A stretch of DNA of 64,000 bases from DASSKA01 sp963839365 (GCA_963839365.1 CAWIUT010000001.1:1578764-1642763); one strand, 5' to 3'. Shown: positions 27,147 to 35,769, numbered from the stretch's first letter. Notes: generated by a model not told the origin, from the sequence alone. Program-made: numbers and translations.

Positions 27147-29006
27147 CTACCGTCGGGTCCAGATATTCGGCGAGACCAGCCGCACCCGCAGCACCCGCTC
27201 CCGCTCCCTGGCCTCCTGCTGGTCGCGCTGCCGTGCGGCGAGCAGCTGGGTCAGCGACACGATGCCGATCACCTCGGTCGGGTCGTCGCGGTCGACCACC
27301 GGCATGCGGTTCACCTCGGCCTCGGACATCAGCACCGCGACGTGCCGCAGCGTCTGGTCGCCGTGCGTCACCGCGACCGGCTCGCGCATCAGGTCCTCGA
27401 GCGGGGTGCTCCCGTCGCCCTGGCTGTTCGCGCGGAGCAGCGCCCGGCGGGTCACCACCCCCTTCAGGTGGCCGGGCGGGTCCACGACCGGGTAGAGCCG
27501 CTGCCGCCAGCCGGTGTCCACCTCCAGGGGCGACCCCAGCGCCTCCATCGCCTCGGCCACCGTCAGCTCGGCGTCCAGCTCCAGCACGTCGTCGGACATC
27601 ACCTCGCTGACGAACAGCACCTCGAGCGGGTCCACGTCGTACTCGCGGGTGAGGTGGTAGCCGCGGCGGGCGATCTTCTCGGTCAGCACCGAGCGCTTGA
27701 GCAGCAGCACGGACAGCCCGAACGCGGTGGTGGCCCCGATGATCAGCGGCAGGATCGCGTCGAACTGGTGGGTCAGCTCGACGGCGAAGACCACCCCGGT
27801 GAACGGCGAGCGCATCACGCCGCCGAGCACGCCGGCCAGCGCGACCAGTGCCCAGAACCCGGCCCCCACGTGCGGGAAGACCTGCGCCTCCAGGGAGCCG
27901 AGCGCACCACCGATCATGAACATCGGGGCGAGCACACCGCCGGAGGTGCCGGACCCCAGCGACAGCGACCAGATCAGGGTCTTGACCAGGAGCACCCCGG
28001 CGACCAGGCCCAGGCCGATCGAGCCGGTCAGCTCCATCCGGATGATGTTGTAGCCGACGCCGAGCGCCTGGGGCACGAACAGCCCGCCGATCCCGATGAC
28101 CAGTCCCCCGATGGCCGGCCACCACATCCAGTGGACGGGCAACTTCCGGAAGGTGTCCTCCGAGGCGTACACCAGGGCGGTGGCCACGATGGCCAGCAGG
28201 CCGGAGATGAGCCCGGACACCACGCACAGTCCCATGGCGGTCGGGGTCAGGTGCAGCGGCGCCGTGGACGGGAACAGCGGGCCGGCGCCGAGGATCGGGT
28301 GGCGTACGACGGTGGCGACGCTGACCGCCGCGGCCACCGGGACCAACGACCGCGGCCGCCACTCGAACAGCAGCAGCTCCACGGCGAGGACCAGAGCGGC
28401 CAAGGGAGTGTTGAAGGTGGCTGCCATGCCCGCCGTGGCGCCGGCGACCAGCAGCGTCTTGCGCTCGTCCGCGGTCAGGTGCAGGAACTGTGCGAACAGC
28501 GAGCCGAAGGCCCCGCCGGTCATGATGATCGGCCCCTCCGCTCCGAACGGGCCGCCGGTGCCGATGGCGATCGCCGAGGAGACCGGCTTGAGCACCGCCA
28601 CCCGGGGCTGCACCTTGCTGCCGCCCATCAAGATGGCCTCGATCGCCTCCGGCATCCCGTGGCCGCGGATCCTCTCCGAGCCGTAGCGGGCCATCAGCCC
28701 GATGACCAGCCCGCCGGCAACGGGCGCGAGCAGCACCAGGAACGGGTTGTGGTGCACCGCGCCCGGGGCCACCAGGCTGGTGCTCAGGCGCTGGTAGAAG
28801 ACCAGGTTGGTGATCACCCCGATCAGCCGCAGCAGCGCCCAGGCGATGACGGCGCTCGCCGCGCCGATCGGGATCGCGAGCGCGGTGATCAGCACGACCC
28901 GGGGGGTGGTCGAGAAATCGCCGAGGTGGCGGACGTCGCGGGGGACGCAGTCCGGGCAGGAGGGACTTGGGGCGTTACCTTCGAGAAAAACATCGCAATA
29001 CGACAC
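27147..29006 (-). CDS. ClC-family chloride channel/transporter with CBS domains
   Basis: The 619-residue protein has a ClC membrane domain with AIGTGGPFGAEGPIIMTGG (the GxEGP selectivity loop) and LGSGTSGGVLAPMFMIGG. A C-terminal cytoplasmic pair of CBS modules occupies about residues 465-600 (VSEVMSDDVLELDAELTVAE and LMREPVAVTHGDQTL). It moves chloride, perhaps in exchange for protons, with CBS control by nucleotides. The listed GTG start lies in AT-rich promoter-like sequence; a GTG at 28895 (residue 38) is a credible shorter start. It is divergent from a MarR gene whose start is only 15 bases away, which favours the shorter start. Confidence 0.88.
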   Translation of the reverse strand: MSYCDVFLEGNAPSPSCPDCVPRDVRHLGDFSTTPRVVLITALAIPIGAASAVIAWALLRLIGVITNLVFYQRLSTSLVAPGAVHHNPFLVLLAPVAGGLVIGLMARYGSERIRGHGMPEAIEAILMGGSKVQPRVAVLKPVSSAIAIGTGGPFGAEGPIIMTGGAFGSLFAQFLHLTADERKTLLVAGATAGMAATFNTPLAALVLAVELLLFEWRPRSLVPVAAAVSVATVVRHPILGAGPLFPSTAPLHLTPTAMGLCVVSGLISGLLAIVATALVYASEDTFRKLPVHWMWWPAIGGLVIGIGGLFVPQALGVGYNIIRMELTGSIGLGLVAGVLLVKTLIWSLSLGSGTSGGVLAPMFMIGGALGSLEAQVFPHVGAGFWALVALAGVLGGVMRSPFTGVVFAVELTHQFDAILPLIIGATTAFGLSVLLLKRSVLTEKIARRGYHLTREYDVDPLEVLFVSEVMSDDVLELDAELTVAEAMEALGSPLEVDTGWRQRLYPVVDPPGHLKGVVTRRALLRANSQGDGSTPLEDLMREPVAVTHGDQTLRHVAVLMSEAEVNRMPVVDRDDPTEVIGIVSLTQLLAARQRDQQEARERERVLRVRLVSPNIWTRR

Positions 29007-29008
29007 AT

Positions 29009-29014
29009 TAGGCT
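29009..29014 (+). promoter_or_regulatory. -10 box of the MarR gene
   Basis: TAGGCT lies 6 nt before the GTG at 29021. The preceding 30 bases are unusually AT-rich for this window. Confidence 0.45.
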
Positions 29015-29020
29015 GCCATC

Positions 29021-29404
29021 GTGCCGAGTGACAAAGACTACGAGCACCTGCTCGCCTTCCGGACCCGCCTGCGCCGGTTCGACCAGTGGAGTCGGGCCGC
29101 GGCCGAGGAGCATGGGCTGACCCACGCGCAACACCAGCTGCTGTTGGCGATCCGCGGTTTCCGGGGACCTGGCGGGCCGACGATCGGCGAGGTCGCGGAG
29201 ATGCTGTTCGTGAAGCACCACACAGCCACCGAGCTGGTGGACCGAACCCAGGCGATCGGGCTGATCCACCGGGTGCGGGACGAGGAGGACAGTCGCCGGG
29301 TGCGCCTGGTGCTCACCGGCAAGGGACGCGAGGCGATCCGCAGCCTCACCGACGCGCACCTGGAGGAGCTGCGCCGGCTGGCGCCGCTGCTCGGCGAGCT
29401 CTGA
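29021..29404 (+). CDS. MarR family transcriptional regulator
   Basis: The 127-residue winged-helix regulator has the MarR order: an N-terminal dimerisation helix, LTHAQHQLLLAIRGF, and recognition region TIGEVAEMLFVKHHTATELVDR. The wing DEEDSRRVRLVLTGKGRE comes next, then a C-terminal helix. It is divergent from the ClC gene and probably controls it and itself. No classical MarR palindrome was identified with confidence in the short intergenic stretch. The GTG start fits a leaderless transcript. No cysteine-based redox sensor is present. Confidence 0.9.
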   Translation: MPSDKDYEHLLAFRTRLRRFDQWSRAAAEEHGLTHAQHQLLLAIRGFRGPGGPTIGEVAEMLFVKHHTATELVDRTQAIGLIHRVRDEEDSRRVRLVLTGKGREAIRSLTDAHLEELRRLAPLLGEL

Positions 29405-29418
29405 GCCACTCCGGCCCG

Positions 29419-29778
29419 CTACAGCAGCGGGAGCAACCCGCTGAGGTCGGACCGCTCCCCGGAGGCGCTGAGCCGGCCGCTTCCCTCGGCCTCCGGCCAG
29501 TCCAGGTCGCCGACCGCGAGGTCGACCCAGGTCTCGGGATCGGTCTCCACCACCGCCGGCGGGGTTCCCCGCGTGTGCCGGGTGCCCTCCACGCACTGAG
29601 CCACGGCGAACGGAGGCACCCGCACCTCCACCGCGCCGCCGGGCGCTTTGGCCACCAGCAGCGCCAGCAGGTGCTTGGTCAGCAGCCGCAGGTCCTCGGG
29701 CGCGGCGCGACCCTCCCGGCGACGGTCGAGGGCGGCGGCCACCGCGGCCGGGTCGGCCGGACGCAGACGGACAGGCAT
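29419..29778 (-). CDS. Sterol-carrier-like (SCP_3) family protein
   Basis: The 119-residue protein matches the small actinobacterial SCP-like family, with EDLRLLTKHLLALLVAKAPGGAVEVRVPPFAVAQ and VVETDPETWVDLAVGDLDWPEA. It is a soluble protein without signal peptide. The fold suggests a hydrophobic ligand-binding pocket, but no ligand is known. A GATAAT -10 box lies 6 nt before the ATG. The gene is divergent from a dipeptidase gene with 44 bases between starts. Confidence 0.75.
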   Translation of the reverse strand: MPVRLRPADPAAVAAALDRRREGRAAPEDLRLLTKHLLALLVAKAPGGAVEVRVPPFAVAQCVEGTRHTRGTPPAVVETDPETWVDLAVGDLDWPEAEGSGRLSASGERSDLSGLLPLL

Positions 29779-29784
29779 GCCGCC

Positions 29785-29790
29785 ATTATC
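29785..29790 (-). promoter_or_regulatory. -10 box of the SCP-like gene
   Basis: GATAAT on the minus strand ends 6 nt before the ATG at 29778, one of the clearest leaderless arrangements here. Confidence 0.55.
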
Positions 29791-29809
29791 CGCGTCGTGC
29801 CGCTGGTCC

Positions 29810-29815
29810 TAGGGT
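29810..29815 (+). promoter_or_regulatory. -10 box of the M20 dipeptidase gene
   Basis: TAGGGT lies 7 nt before the ATG at 29823 and decides this start over the GTG at 29814. Confidence 0.45.
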
Positions 29816-29822
29816 GACGTCC

Positions 29823-31181
29823 ATGGCAGACGACACCCTCAAGAGCACCGACCAGCTGCGCGAGCGCCTGCAGGAGGTGCTGCCGTCGGTCCGCGCCGAC
29901 CTCGAGCGGCTGGTGCGGATCCCGTCGGTCAGTGCCGACCCGGCCCGCGCCGAGGACGTACGGCGCTCCGCGGAGCTGACTGCCGAGCTGTTCCGCGCGG
30001 AGGGCTTCGACGACGTACGGACCCTCTCCAGCAGCGGTGGCGGCCCCGCCGTGGTGGCCCGCAAGCCCGCACCGGAGGGTGCGCCCACGGTGCTGCTCTA
30101 CGCCCACCACGACGTGCAGCCCGTCGGCGACCTGGCGAGCTGGGACAGCGACCCGTTCGAGCCGGTCGAGCGCGGCGACCGGCTCTACGGCCGCGGCGCC
30201 GCCGACGACAAGGCCGGCATCGCCGCGCACCTGGCCGCGATCCGCATGCACGGCGGGGCTCTGCCGGTCGGGGTCACCGTGCTCGTCGAGGGCGAGGAGG
30301 AGGTCGGGTCACCGACCCTGGCGGCGTTTCTGGCCGAGCACCAGGACCTGCTGGCCGCGGACGTGATCGTGATCGCCGACTCCGGCAACTGGGACATCGG
30401 CGTGCCGGCACTGACCACCTCGTTGCGCGGCAACGTGGACGTCTTCGTCGAGGTGTCCACCCTCGAGCACGGCGTGCACTCGGGCATGTGGGGCGGCCTG
30501 GTGCCCGACGCGATGATGGTGCTGGTGCGGTTGCTGGCCACCCTGCACGACGACGAGGGCAACGTCGCGGTGCCGGGCCTGCTCTCCGGTCCGGCCGCCG
30601 ACCTGGACTACCCCGAGAAGCGGATCCGCGCCGAGTCCTCGGTGCTCGACGGGGTGCAGCTGATCGGCTCCGGCTCCTACGTCGAGCGGCTGTGGACCCG
30701 CCCCTCGATCTCCATCATCGGCCTGGACTCCACCCGCACCGCAGAGGCCAGCAACACGCTGATCCCGACGGCGAAGGCGAAGGTGTCGCTGCGGCTGGCC
30801 CCCGGCGACCACGCGGAGCCGGCGATCGAGAAGCTGGTCGCCCACCTGGAGTCGCACGTGCCGTGGGGGGCGCACATCACCGTCACCAAGGGCCGGGAGA
30901 GCGGCGAGCCCGGCGTCATCGACGCCGACGGGCCGGTCTACGACGTCGCCCGTGCGGCGTTCAAGGAGGCCTGGGACGGGACCGACCCGGTGGACATGGG
31001 GATGGGGGGCTCGATCCCGTTCATCGCCGCGTTCCAGGGCGCCTTCCCCGACGCGGCCGTGCTGGTCACCGGTGTGGAGGACCCCGACACCCGCGCTCAC
31101 GGCGCCAACGAGGGGCTGCACCTCGCCGAGTTCCGGCGGGTCTGCCTGGCCGAGGCGCTGCTGCTGAACAACCTCGCATGA
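29823..31181 (+). CDS. M20 family dipeptidase/metallopeptidase
   Basis: The 452-residue zinc peptidase has VLLYAHHDVQPVGD (first metal His and Asp) and LYGRGAADDKAG with the bridging Asp. The general base Glu follows in VLVEGEEEVGSPTL, and a lid/dimerisation domain contains GVHSGMWGG. The last metal His lies in HGANEGLHLAEF. It hydrolyses dipeptides in the cytoplasm; the PepV/carnosinase-like subgroup is the best fit. ATG at 29823 was chosen by the -10 box position. It is followed by a nested inverted repeat and purF. Confidence 0.92.
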   Translation: MADDTLKSTDQLRERLQEVLPSVRADLERLVRIPSVSADPARAEDVRRSAELTAELFRAEGFDDVRTLSSSGGGPAVVARKPAPEGAPTVLLYAHHDVQPVGDLASWDSDPFEPVERGDRLYGRGAADDKAGIAAHLAAIRMHGGALPVGVTVLVEGEEEVGSPTLAAFLAEHQDLLAADVIVIADSGNWDIGVPALTTSLRGNVDVFVEVSTLEHGVHSGMWGGLVPDAMMVLVRLLATLHDDEGNVAVPGLLSGPAADLDYPEKRIRAESSVLDGVQLIGSGSYVERLWTRPSISIIGLDSTRTAEASNTLIPTAKAKVSLRLAPGDHAEPAIEKLVAHLESHVPWGAHITVTKGRESGEPGVIDADGPVYDVARAAFKEAWDGTDPVDMGMGGSIPFIAAFQGAFPDAAVLVTGVEDPDTRAHGANEGLHLAEFRRVCLAEALLLNNLA

Positions 31182-31240
31182 CACCGATGTCGGGTCTCGA
31201 CCGCGACATGGACGTCGCGGTGGGAGTACCGACATCGGTG
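31182..31240 (+). repeat. Nested inverted repeat between dipeptidase gene and purF
   Basis: Outer arms 31182-31193 and 31229-31240 (CACCGATGTCGG and its complement) are perfect over 12 bp. Inner arms 31200-31207 and 31214-31221 (ACCGCGAC/GTCGCGGT) are perfect over 8 bp with a 6-nt loop. It begins right after the dipeptidase stop, and its right outer arm covers the expected -35 position of purF. It may be a terminator, an operator for purF, or both. Confidence 0.75.
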
Positions 31241-31257
31241 AGGGCGTAGGCGGCACC

Positions 31258-31263
31258 TACACT
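31258..31263 (+). promoter_or_regulatory. -10 box, leaderless promoter of purF
   Basis: TACACT lies 6 nt before the GTG at 31270. The -35 position falls within the right arm of the nested inverted repeat. Confidence 0.5.
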
Positions 31264-31269
31264 GGCCAG

Positions 31270-32808
31270 GTGCCTCGGACCCGCGGAGACGGCCGCCTCA
31301 CCCACGACCTCGACCCGCACGACCTCGGACCGCAGGACGCCTGTGGGGTGTTCGGGGTCTGGGCCCCCGGCGAGGACGTCGCGAAGCTGACCTACTACGG
31401 GCTCTACGCCCTTCAGCACCGGGGCCAGGAGTCGGCCGGCATCGCGGTCGGCAACGGCCGTCAGATCCTGGTCTACAAGGACATGGGGCTGGTCTCCCAG
31501 GTCTTCGACGAGGCCACCTTGGAGTCGCTGAAGGGGCACGTGGCGATCGGCCACGCGCGCTACTCCACGACCGGGGCCAGCACCTGGCACAACGCGCAGC
31601 CGACGTTCCGGCCCACCGTCACCGGCTCGCTCGCGCTGGCCCACAACGGCAACCTCACCAACACCCGCGAGCTGGTCGGGCGGGTGCAGGAGCTGGCCGC
31701 CGCGGTCGGTGAGCTCGACCTGTCGATGCGCAACCAGCCGGCGGCCACCAACGACACCAGCCTGGTGACCGCGCTGCTCGCGCACCACCCGGACACCAGC
31801 CTGGAGGAGCACGCCGCCGCGGTGCTGACCACGCTGCAGGGGGCGTTCTCGTTCGTCTGGATGGACGAGCACACCGTCTACGCCGCCCGCGACCCGCAGG
31901 GCATCCGCCCGCTGGTGCTCGGCCGGCTGGAGCGCGGCTGGGTGATCGCCTCCGAGACCGCCGCACTGGACATCGTGGGCGCCTCGTTCATCCGCGAGGT
32001 GGAGCCCGGCGAGCTGGTGGCCGTCGACGAGGACGGCCTGCGCAGCCGCCGGTTCGCCGAGCCGGCGCCGAAGCACTGCCTGTTCGAGTTCGTCTACCTG
32101 GCCCGCCCGGACACCATGATGAACGACCATCGGGTGCACAGCGTGCGCGTCGAGATCGGCCGACGGCTGGCCCGCGAGTTCCCTGCCGAGGCGGACCTGG
32201 TGATCCCGGTCCCCGAGTCGGGCACGCCCGCTGCCATCGGGTACGCCGAGGAGTCCGGCATCCCGTACGGCTCCGGCCTGGTGAAGAACTCCTACGTCGG
32301 ACGCACCTTCATCCAGCCGTCGCAGACCATCCGGCAGCTCGGGATCCGGCTGAAGCTGAACCCGCTGCGCGACGTGATCGAGGGCAAGCGGCTTGTCGTG
32401 GTCGACGACTCGATCGTGCGCGGCAACACCCAGCGCGCGCTGGTGCGGATGCTGCGCGAGGCCGGCGCCCGGGAGGTGCACGTGCGCATCTCCAGCCCCC
32501 CGGTGAAGTGGCCGTGCTTCTACGGCATCGACTTCGCCAGCCGGGCCGAGCTGATCGCCAACGGGCTGAGCAGCGAAGAGATCTGCCGCTCCATCGACGC
32601 CGACTCGCTGGGCTACATCTCGCTGGACTCGCTGGTCGAGGCGACCGGGGTGGCCAAGGACAGCCTGTGCCGGGCCTGCTTCGACGGGCTCTACCCGGTG
32701 CCGCTGCCCGAGCCGGAGCACCTGGGCAAGCACCTGCTGGAGACGGCCGGGCTGGCCACCCCGCTGAGCCTCGGCGGCGGCGCCGGGGACGCCCTGGAAC
32801 GGCCATGA
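31270..32808 (+). CDS. purF: Amidophosphoribosyltransferase
   Basis: The 512-residue enzyme commits PRPP to purine synthesis by replacing its pyrophosphate with ammonia from glutamine. The N-terminal nucleophile is Cys25 in DACGVFGVW, so a 24-residue propeptide must be removed, as in the Bacillus type. The PRPP loop is VVVDDSIVRGNTQRA. Cysteines in KHCLFEFVY, PPVKWPCFYG and DSLCRACFDG fit the 4Fe-4S cluster of oxygen-sensitive PurF enzymes. GTG start with a -10 box 6 nt upstream. The stop overlaps the purM start by 4 bases (ATGA). Confidence 0.97.
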   Translation: MPRTRGDGRLTHDLDPHDLGPQDACGVFGVWAPGEDVAKLTYYGLYALQHRGQESAGIAVGNGRQILVYKDMGLVSQVFDEATLESLKGHVAIGHARYSTTGASTWHNAQPTFRPTVTGSLALAHNGNLTNTRELVGRVQELAAAVGELDLSMRNQPAATNDTSLVTALLAHHPDTSLEEHAAAVLTTLQGAFSFVWMDEHTVYAARDPQGIRPLVLGRLERGWVIASETAALDIVGASFIREVEPGELVAVDEDGLRSRRFAEPAPKHCLFEFVYLARPDTMMNDHRVHSVRVEIGRRLAREFPAEADLVIPVPESGTPAAIGYAEESGIPYGSGLVKNSYVGRTFIQPSQTIRQLGIRLKLNPLRDVIEGKRLVVVDDSIVRGNTQRALVRMLREAGAREVHVRISSPPVKWPCFYGIDFASRAELIANGLSSEEICRSIDADSLGYISLDSLVEATGVAKDSLCRACFDGLYPVPLPEPEHLGKHLLETAGLATPLSLGGGAGDALERP

Positions 32809-33881
32809 GCACCTACGAGGCGGCCGGGGTCTCCATCGACGCCGGCGAGAAGGCCGTCGAGCTGATGAAGGTCTGGGTGGAGCGCGCCCGGCGGCCGGAG
32901 GTGATCGGTGGCATCGGCGGGTTCGCCGGCCTGTTCGACGCCAGCGCGCTCAAGAGGTACGAACAGCCGCTGCTGGCCACCTCCGCGGACGGCGTGGGCA
33001 CCAAGGTCGCCATCGCCCAGGCCCTGGACAAGCACGACACCATCGGTATCGACCTGGTGGGCATGCTGGTCGACGACCTGGTGGTCTGCGGCGCCGAGCC
33101 GCTGTTCCTCACCGACTACATCGCCACCGGCCGGGTGGTGCCGGAGCGGGTCGCTGCGATCGTGCAGGGCATCGCCGAGGGCTGCGTGCAGGCCGGCTGC
33201 GCGCTCCTGGGCGGTGAGACCGCCGAGCATCCGGGACTGCTCGACCCCGACGAGTACGACGTGGCCGGCTCCACCACAGGCGTGGTGGAGGGCAGCGACG
33301 TGCTGGGTCCCGGCCGGGTCCGCCCTGGTGACGTGGTGGTGGCGATGGCGTCGGCCGGCCTGCACTCCAACGGCTACTCCCTGGTGCGGCACGTGCTGCT
33401 CGGCCCGGCGTCCATGGGCGGCGCCGGCTGGGGCCTGGACCGCGAGGTGCCCGAGCTCGGCCGCACCCTCGGCGAGGAGCTGCTGGAACCGACCTCGATC
33501 TACGCCAAGGCCTGCCTGGACCTGGCGCGGCGCACCCGCACCCACGCGATGAGCCACATCACCGGCGGCGGGCTGGCCGAGAACCTGTCCCGGGTGCTGC
33601 CGGTGGAGCTGGCCGCCGAGGTCGACCGGGGCACCTGGACCCCGCAGCCGGTCTTCGACGTGGTGCGCCGGGTCGGGTCCGTGGCACAGGCCGACCTCGA
33701 GCGCACCCTGAACTGTGGTGTCGGGATGGCCGCGGTGGTCGACCCCGAGGACGTCGACCGGGTGGTCGCGATGCTGGAGGGTCACGGCGTCCGGGCCTGG
33801 GCCGCCGGACGGGTGGTGGTGGCCGACGCGGACCGGCCGGGCGGCTCGGTGACCCTGGTCGGCCGTCATCCGGGGTGGTGA
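32805..33881 (+). CDS. purM: Phosphoribosylformylglycinamidine cyclo-ligase
   Basis: The 358-residue AIR synthetase closes the imidazole ring using ATP. It shows GGFAGLFD near residue 39, ATSADGVGTKVAIAQ, the GIDLVGMLVDDLVVCGAEPLFLTDYIATG core, LLGGETAEHPG, and HITGGGLAENLSRVLP. The LERTLNCGVGMAAVV region is at the C-terminus. Start ATG overlaps the purF stop, so translation is coupled and the pair forms one transcript. A weak ribosome-binding site is present inside purF. Confidence 0.97.
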   Translation: MSTYEAAGVSIDAGEKAVELMKVWVERARRPEVIGGIGGFAGLFDASALKRYEQPLLATSADGVGTKVAIAQALDKHDTIGIDLVGMLVDDLVVCGAEPLFLTDYIATGRVVPERVAAIVQGIAEGCVQAGCALLGGETAEHPGLLDPDEYDVAGSTTGVVEGSDVLGPGRVRPGDVVVAMASAGLHSNGYSLVRHVLLGPASMGGAGWGLDREVPELGRTLGEELLEPTSIYAKACLDLARRTRTHAMSHITGGGLAENLSRVLPVELAAEVDRGTWTPQPVFDVVRRVGSVAQADLERTLNCGVGMAAVVDPEDVDRVVAMLEGHGVRAWAAGRVVVADADRPGGSVTLVGRHPGW

Positions 33882-34068
33882 ACCGGCGGACTTCGCGCAA
33901 ATCGTCGGCCCGGATGTGCGGGAACAGCCGAGGGGCGGGTACCGTTGATGCCACGAGAAACTAGAGGAGAGACCGGACGCGCGTGTGCCCCTTCTCCGCG
34001 ACCATCGGACCTGAGGTCGTGGGAGGAGCAGACGTGACTCCGGCCAAGTGTGCGAGGGGGTCGACCCT

Positions 34069-34260
34069 ATGGGGCGCGGCCGTGCGAAGGCCAAGCAGAC
34101 CAAGGTTGCCCGTGACCTGAAGTACCGCTCCCACGAGACGGACTTCGGCGCGCTGGCGCGTGAGCTGCATGGCGACCAGGACTCCGAGCAGTCCCACGAC
34201 GATGCTGAGTACGACGAGTACGACAAGTGGGCGGACTACTCCCGGTCCCGGAGCGACTGA
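34069..34260 (+). CDS. DUF3073 family small protein
   Basis: The 63-residue protein begins MGRGRAKAKQTKVARDLKYR, a basic segment, and ends with an acidic region (DDAEYDEYDKWADYS). This is the actinobacterial DUF3073 pattern, conserved in most genomes of the phylum and of unknown function. The basic N-terminus suggests nucleic acid or ribosome binding, an inference only. ATG at 34069 follows GCGAGGGGG with about 8-nt spacing. The 187-base gap after purM suggests its own promoter and a leader with some hairpin potential (CGACC 34001-ish with GGTCG downstream). Confidence 0.88.
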   Translation: MGRGRAKAKQTKVARDLKYRSHETDFGALARELHGDQDSEQSHDDAEYDEYDKWADYSRSRSD

Positions 34261-34287
34261 GCCACTCCTGAGCCCGCGTTGCCACCC

Positions 34288-34319
34288 GGTCGGGCCAGCC
34301 CGTCCGGGTTGGCCCGACC
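34288..34319 (+). terminator. Bidirectional terminator hairpin
   Basis: GGTCGGGCCA at 34288-34297 pairs perfectly with 34310-34319 around a 12-nt loop that has its own CCCG/CGGG potential. It lies between convergent DUF3073 and valine dehydrogenase genes. Confidence 0.7.
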
Positions 34320-34329
34320 AGCGGTCTAC

Positions 34330-35421
34330 CTATCGCAGCCAGATGCTGCGCAGGCGGCCCACCTCGGTCATCCGCCGCTCGGCGAGCCGGTCGGCGGCCA
34401 CCGCCGGGGGCACGCCCTCGTCCGCGGCCAGCGCGAACACCCGGTGCGCGGTGTCGAAGATCTTCGCGGCCCGGGCCTTGGCCCGGTCGAAGGAGAACCC
34501 TTCGAGCTCGTCGGCGACCTGGATCAGCCCGCCGGCGTTCACGAGGTAGTCGGGCGCGTAGAGGATGCCGCGGTCCTCGAGCTGCTTCTCGATCCCGTCG
34601 TGGGCGAGCTGGTTGTTCGCCGCCCCGCACACGATCTTGGCGTGCAGGGTCTGCACCACCTCGTCGTCGAGCGCGCCACCGAGCGCGCAGGGCGCGTATA
34701 CGTCGAGCGGGTCGGCCACCAGCGCCCCGGCGTCCGCGGCCACCCGCACCTCGGGGTGGTCGGCCTGCACGCGCGCCACCGCGCCGGGGTCGACGTCGGT
34801 GACGACCACGGTGGCGCCGTCCTCGATGAGGTGGGTGACCAGGTGATGCCCGACCTTGCCGACCCCCGCGACACCGACGGTGCGGCCGTGCAGTGTGGGC
34901 GCGCCCCAGGTCACCTCCGCGGCCGCGCGCATCCCCTCGAAGACGCCGTACGCGGTAAGCACCGAGGAGTCCCCGGCGCCGCCGTGCGCGGCGCTGCGGC
35001 CGGTCACGAACGAGCACTCCCGGGCGATCTGGTCCATGTCCGAGGAGAACGTGCCGACGTCGCAGGCGGTGTAGTAGCGGCCGTTCAGCGACTGCACGAA
35101 CCGTCCGTAGGCACGCAGCAGCGCCTCGGTCTTGATCGTGGCCGGGTCGCCAAGGATCACCGCCTTCCCGCCGCCGAGGTCCAGCCCGGCGAGCGCGGCC
35201 TTGTACGCCATCCCCTTCGACAGGTTCAGCACGTCGGCGAGCGCGTCCTGCTCGCTGGCGTAGGGGTAGAAGCGGGTGCCGCCGAGGGCCGGGCCGAGGG
35301 CGGTGGAGTAGACGGCGATGATGGCGCGCAGTCCGGTCGGCTCGTCGTGGCAGAACACGACCTGCTCATGGCCGGTGGCCTGGGCGAAGACGCCCGGGCC
35401 ACCGGCGTTGCTGTCGGTCAC
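34330..35421 (-). CDS. vdh: Valine/leucine/phenylalanine-type amino acid dehydrogenase
   Basis: The 363-residue enzyme oxidatively deaminates a branched-chain or aromatic amino acid with NAD. The GLDLGGGKAVI stretch holds the catalytic Lys; the Rossmann motif is GVAGVGKVGHHL; CGAANNQLA and LYAPDYLVNAGGLI follow. Length equals Streptomyces valine dehydrogenase, so valine is the likely substrate. Start is GTG at 35421 with a GGAAGG upstream. A TACTCT -10 and a small palindrome lie just upstream. In actinobacteria such enzymes feed branched-chain acyl-CoA precursors. Confidence 0.93.
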   Translation of the reverse strand: MTDSNAGGPGVFAQATGHEQVVFCHDEPTGLRAIIAVYSTALGPALGGTRFYPYASEQDALADVLNLSKGMAYKAALAGLDLGGGKAVILGDPATIKTEALLRAYGRFVQSLNGRYYTACDVGTFSSDMDQIARECSFVTGRSAAHGGAGDSSVLTAYGVFEGMRAAAEVTWGAPTLHGRTVGVAGVGKVGHHLVTHLIEDGATVVVTDVDPGAVARVQADHPEVRVAADAGALVADPLDVYAPCALGGALDDEVVQTLHAKIVCGAANNQLAHDGIEKQLEDRGILYAPDYLVNAGGLIQVADELEGFSFDRAKARAAKIFDTAHRVFALAADEGVPPAVAADRLAERRMTEVGRLRSIWLR

Positions 35422-35485
35422 GGTGGTGGCCTTCCGTTCGGGCCCGCGGGATGTGCGGGCGTGGTCGGGGCGCCCACGGGGTGGC

Positions 35486-35499
35486 TGAGCGCTAGCTCA
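35486..35499. promoter_or_regulatory. Palindrome at the vdh transcription start
   Basis: TGAGC and GCTCA flank a GCTA centre. It lies one base downstream of the minus-strand TACTCT box, where a repressor would block transcription. Confidence 0.4.
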
Positions 35500-35708
35500 C
35501 AGAGTACGAAGACCGTTCCCGACCGTCCTAGAGGGGCTATTCTGCCGCGGTCCGCCCGGGCCCGGACGTGCCACGAGAAAGGCGATCCGTCCACCGGTCG
35601 AGCCACAAATCCTGTCCGAAATGACTAGTCCAGCCGGTTAGTGACTCATATAGGCCATTGTCGCCAATTTCTGTCCCGGTAGTCTCGAACATGACACACT
35701 GGAAAGGG

Positions 35709-35739
35709 GATGTGCGTCCAGGCCATCTGTTCGCACATC
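35709..35739. promoter_or_regulatory. Inverted repeat upstream of bldC
   Basis: GATGTGCG (35709-35716) and its exact complement (35732-35739) are separated by 15 bases, about 30 bases before the bldC start. The spacing suits a dimeric regulator or an RNA hairpin in the leader. Confidence 0.45.
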
Positions 35740-35769
35740 GGTGGGTATCTACAGTGAGGGAGGGTCGCT

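Larger units (their letters stand above)
35422..35769. promoter_or_regulatory. Divergent control region of vdh and bldC
   Basis: This 348-base gene-free stretch is more AT-rich than its surroundings. On the vdh side, TACTCT (minus strand, 35501-35506) could be the -10, with the palindrome TGAGC-GCTA-GCTCA at 35486-35499 directly downstream. On the bldC side, TAGTCT at 35690-35695 is a candidate -10, and GATGTGCG at 35709-35716 is perfectly inverted at 35732-35739. Confidence 0.5.
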
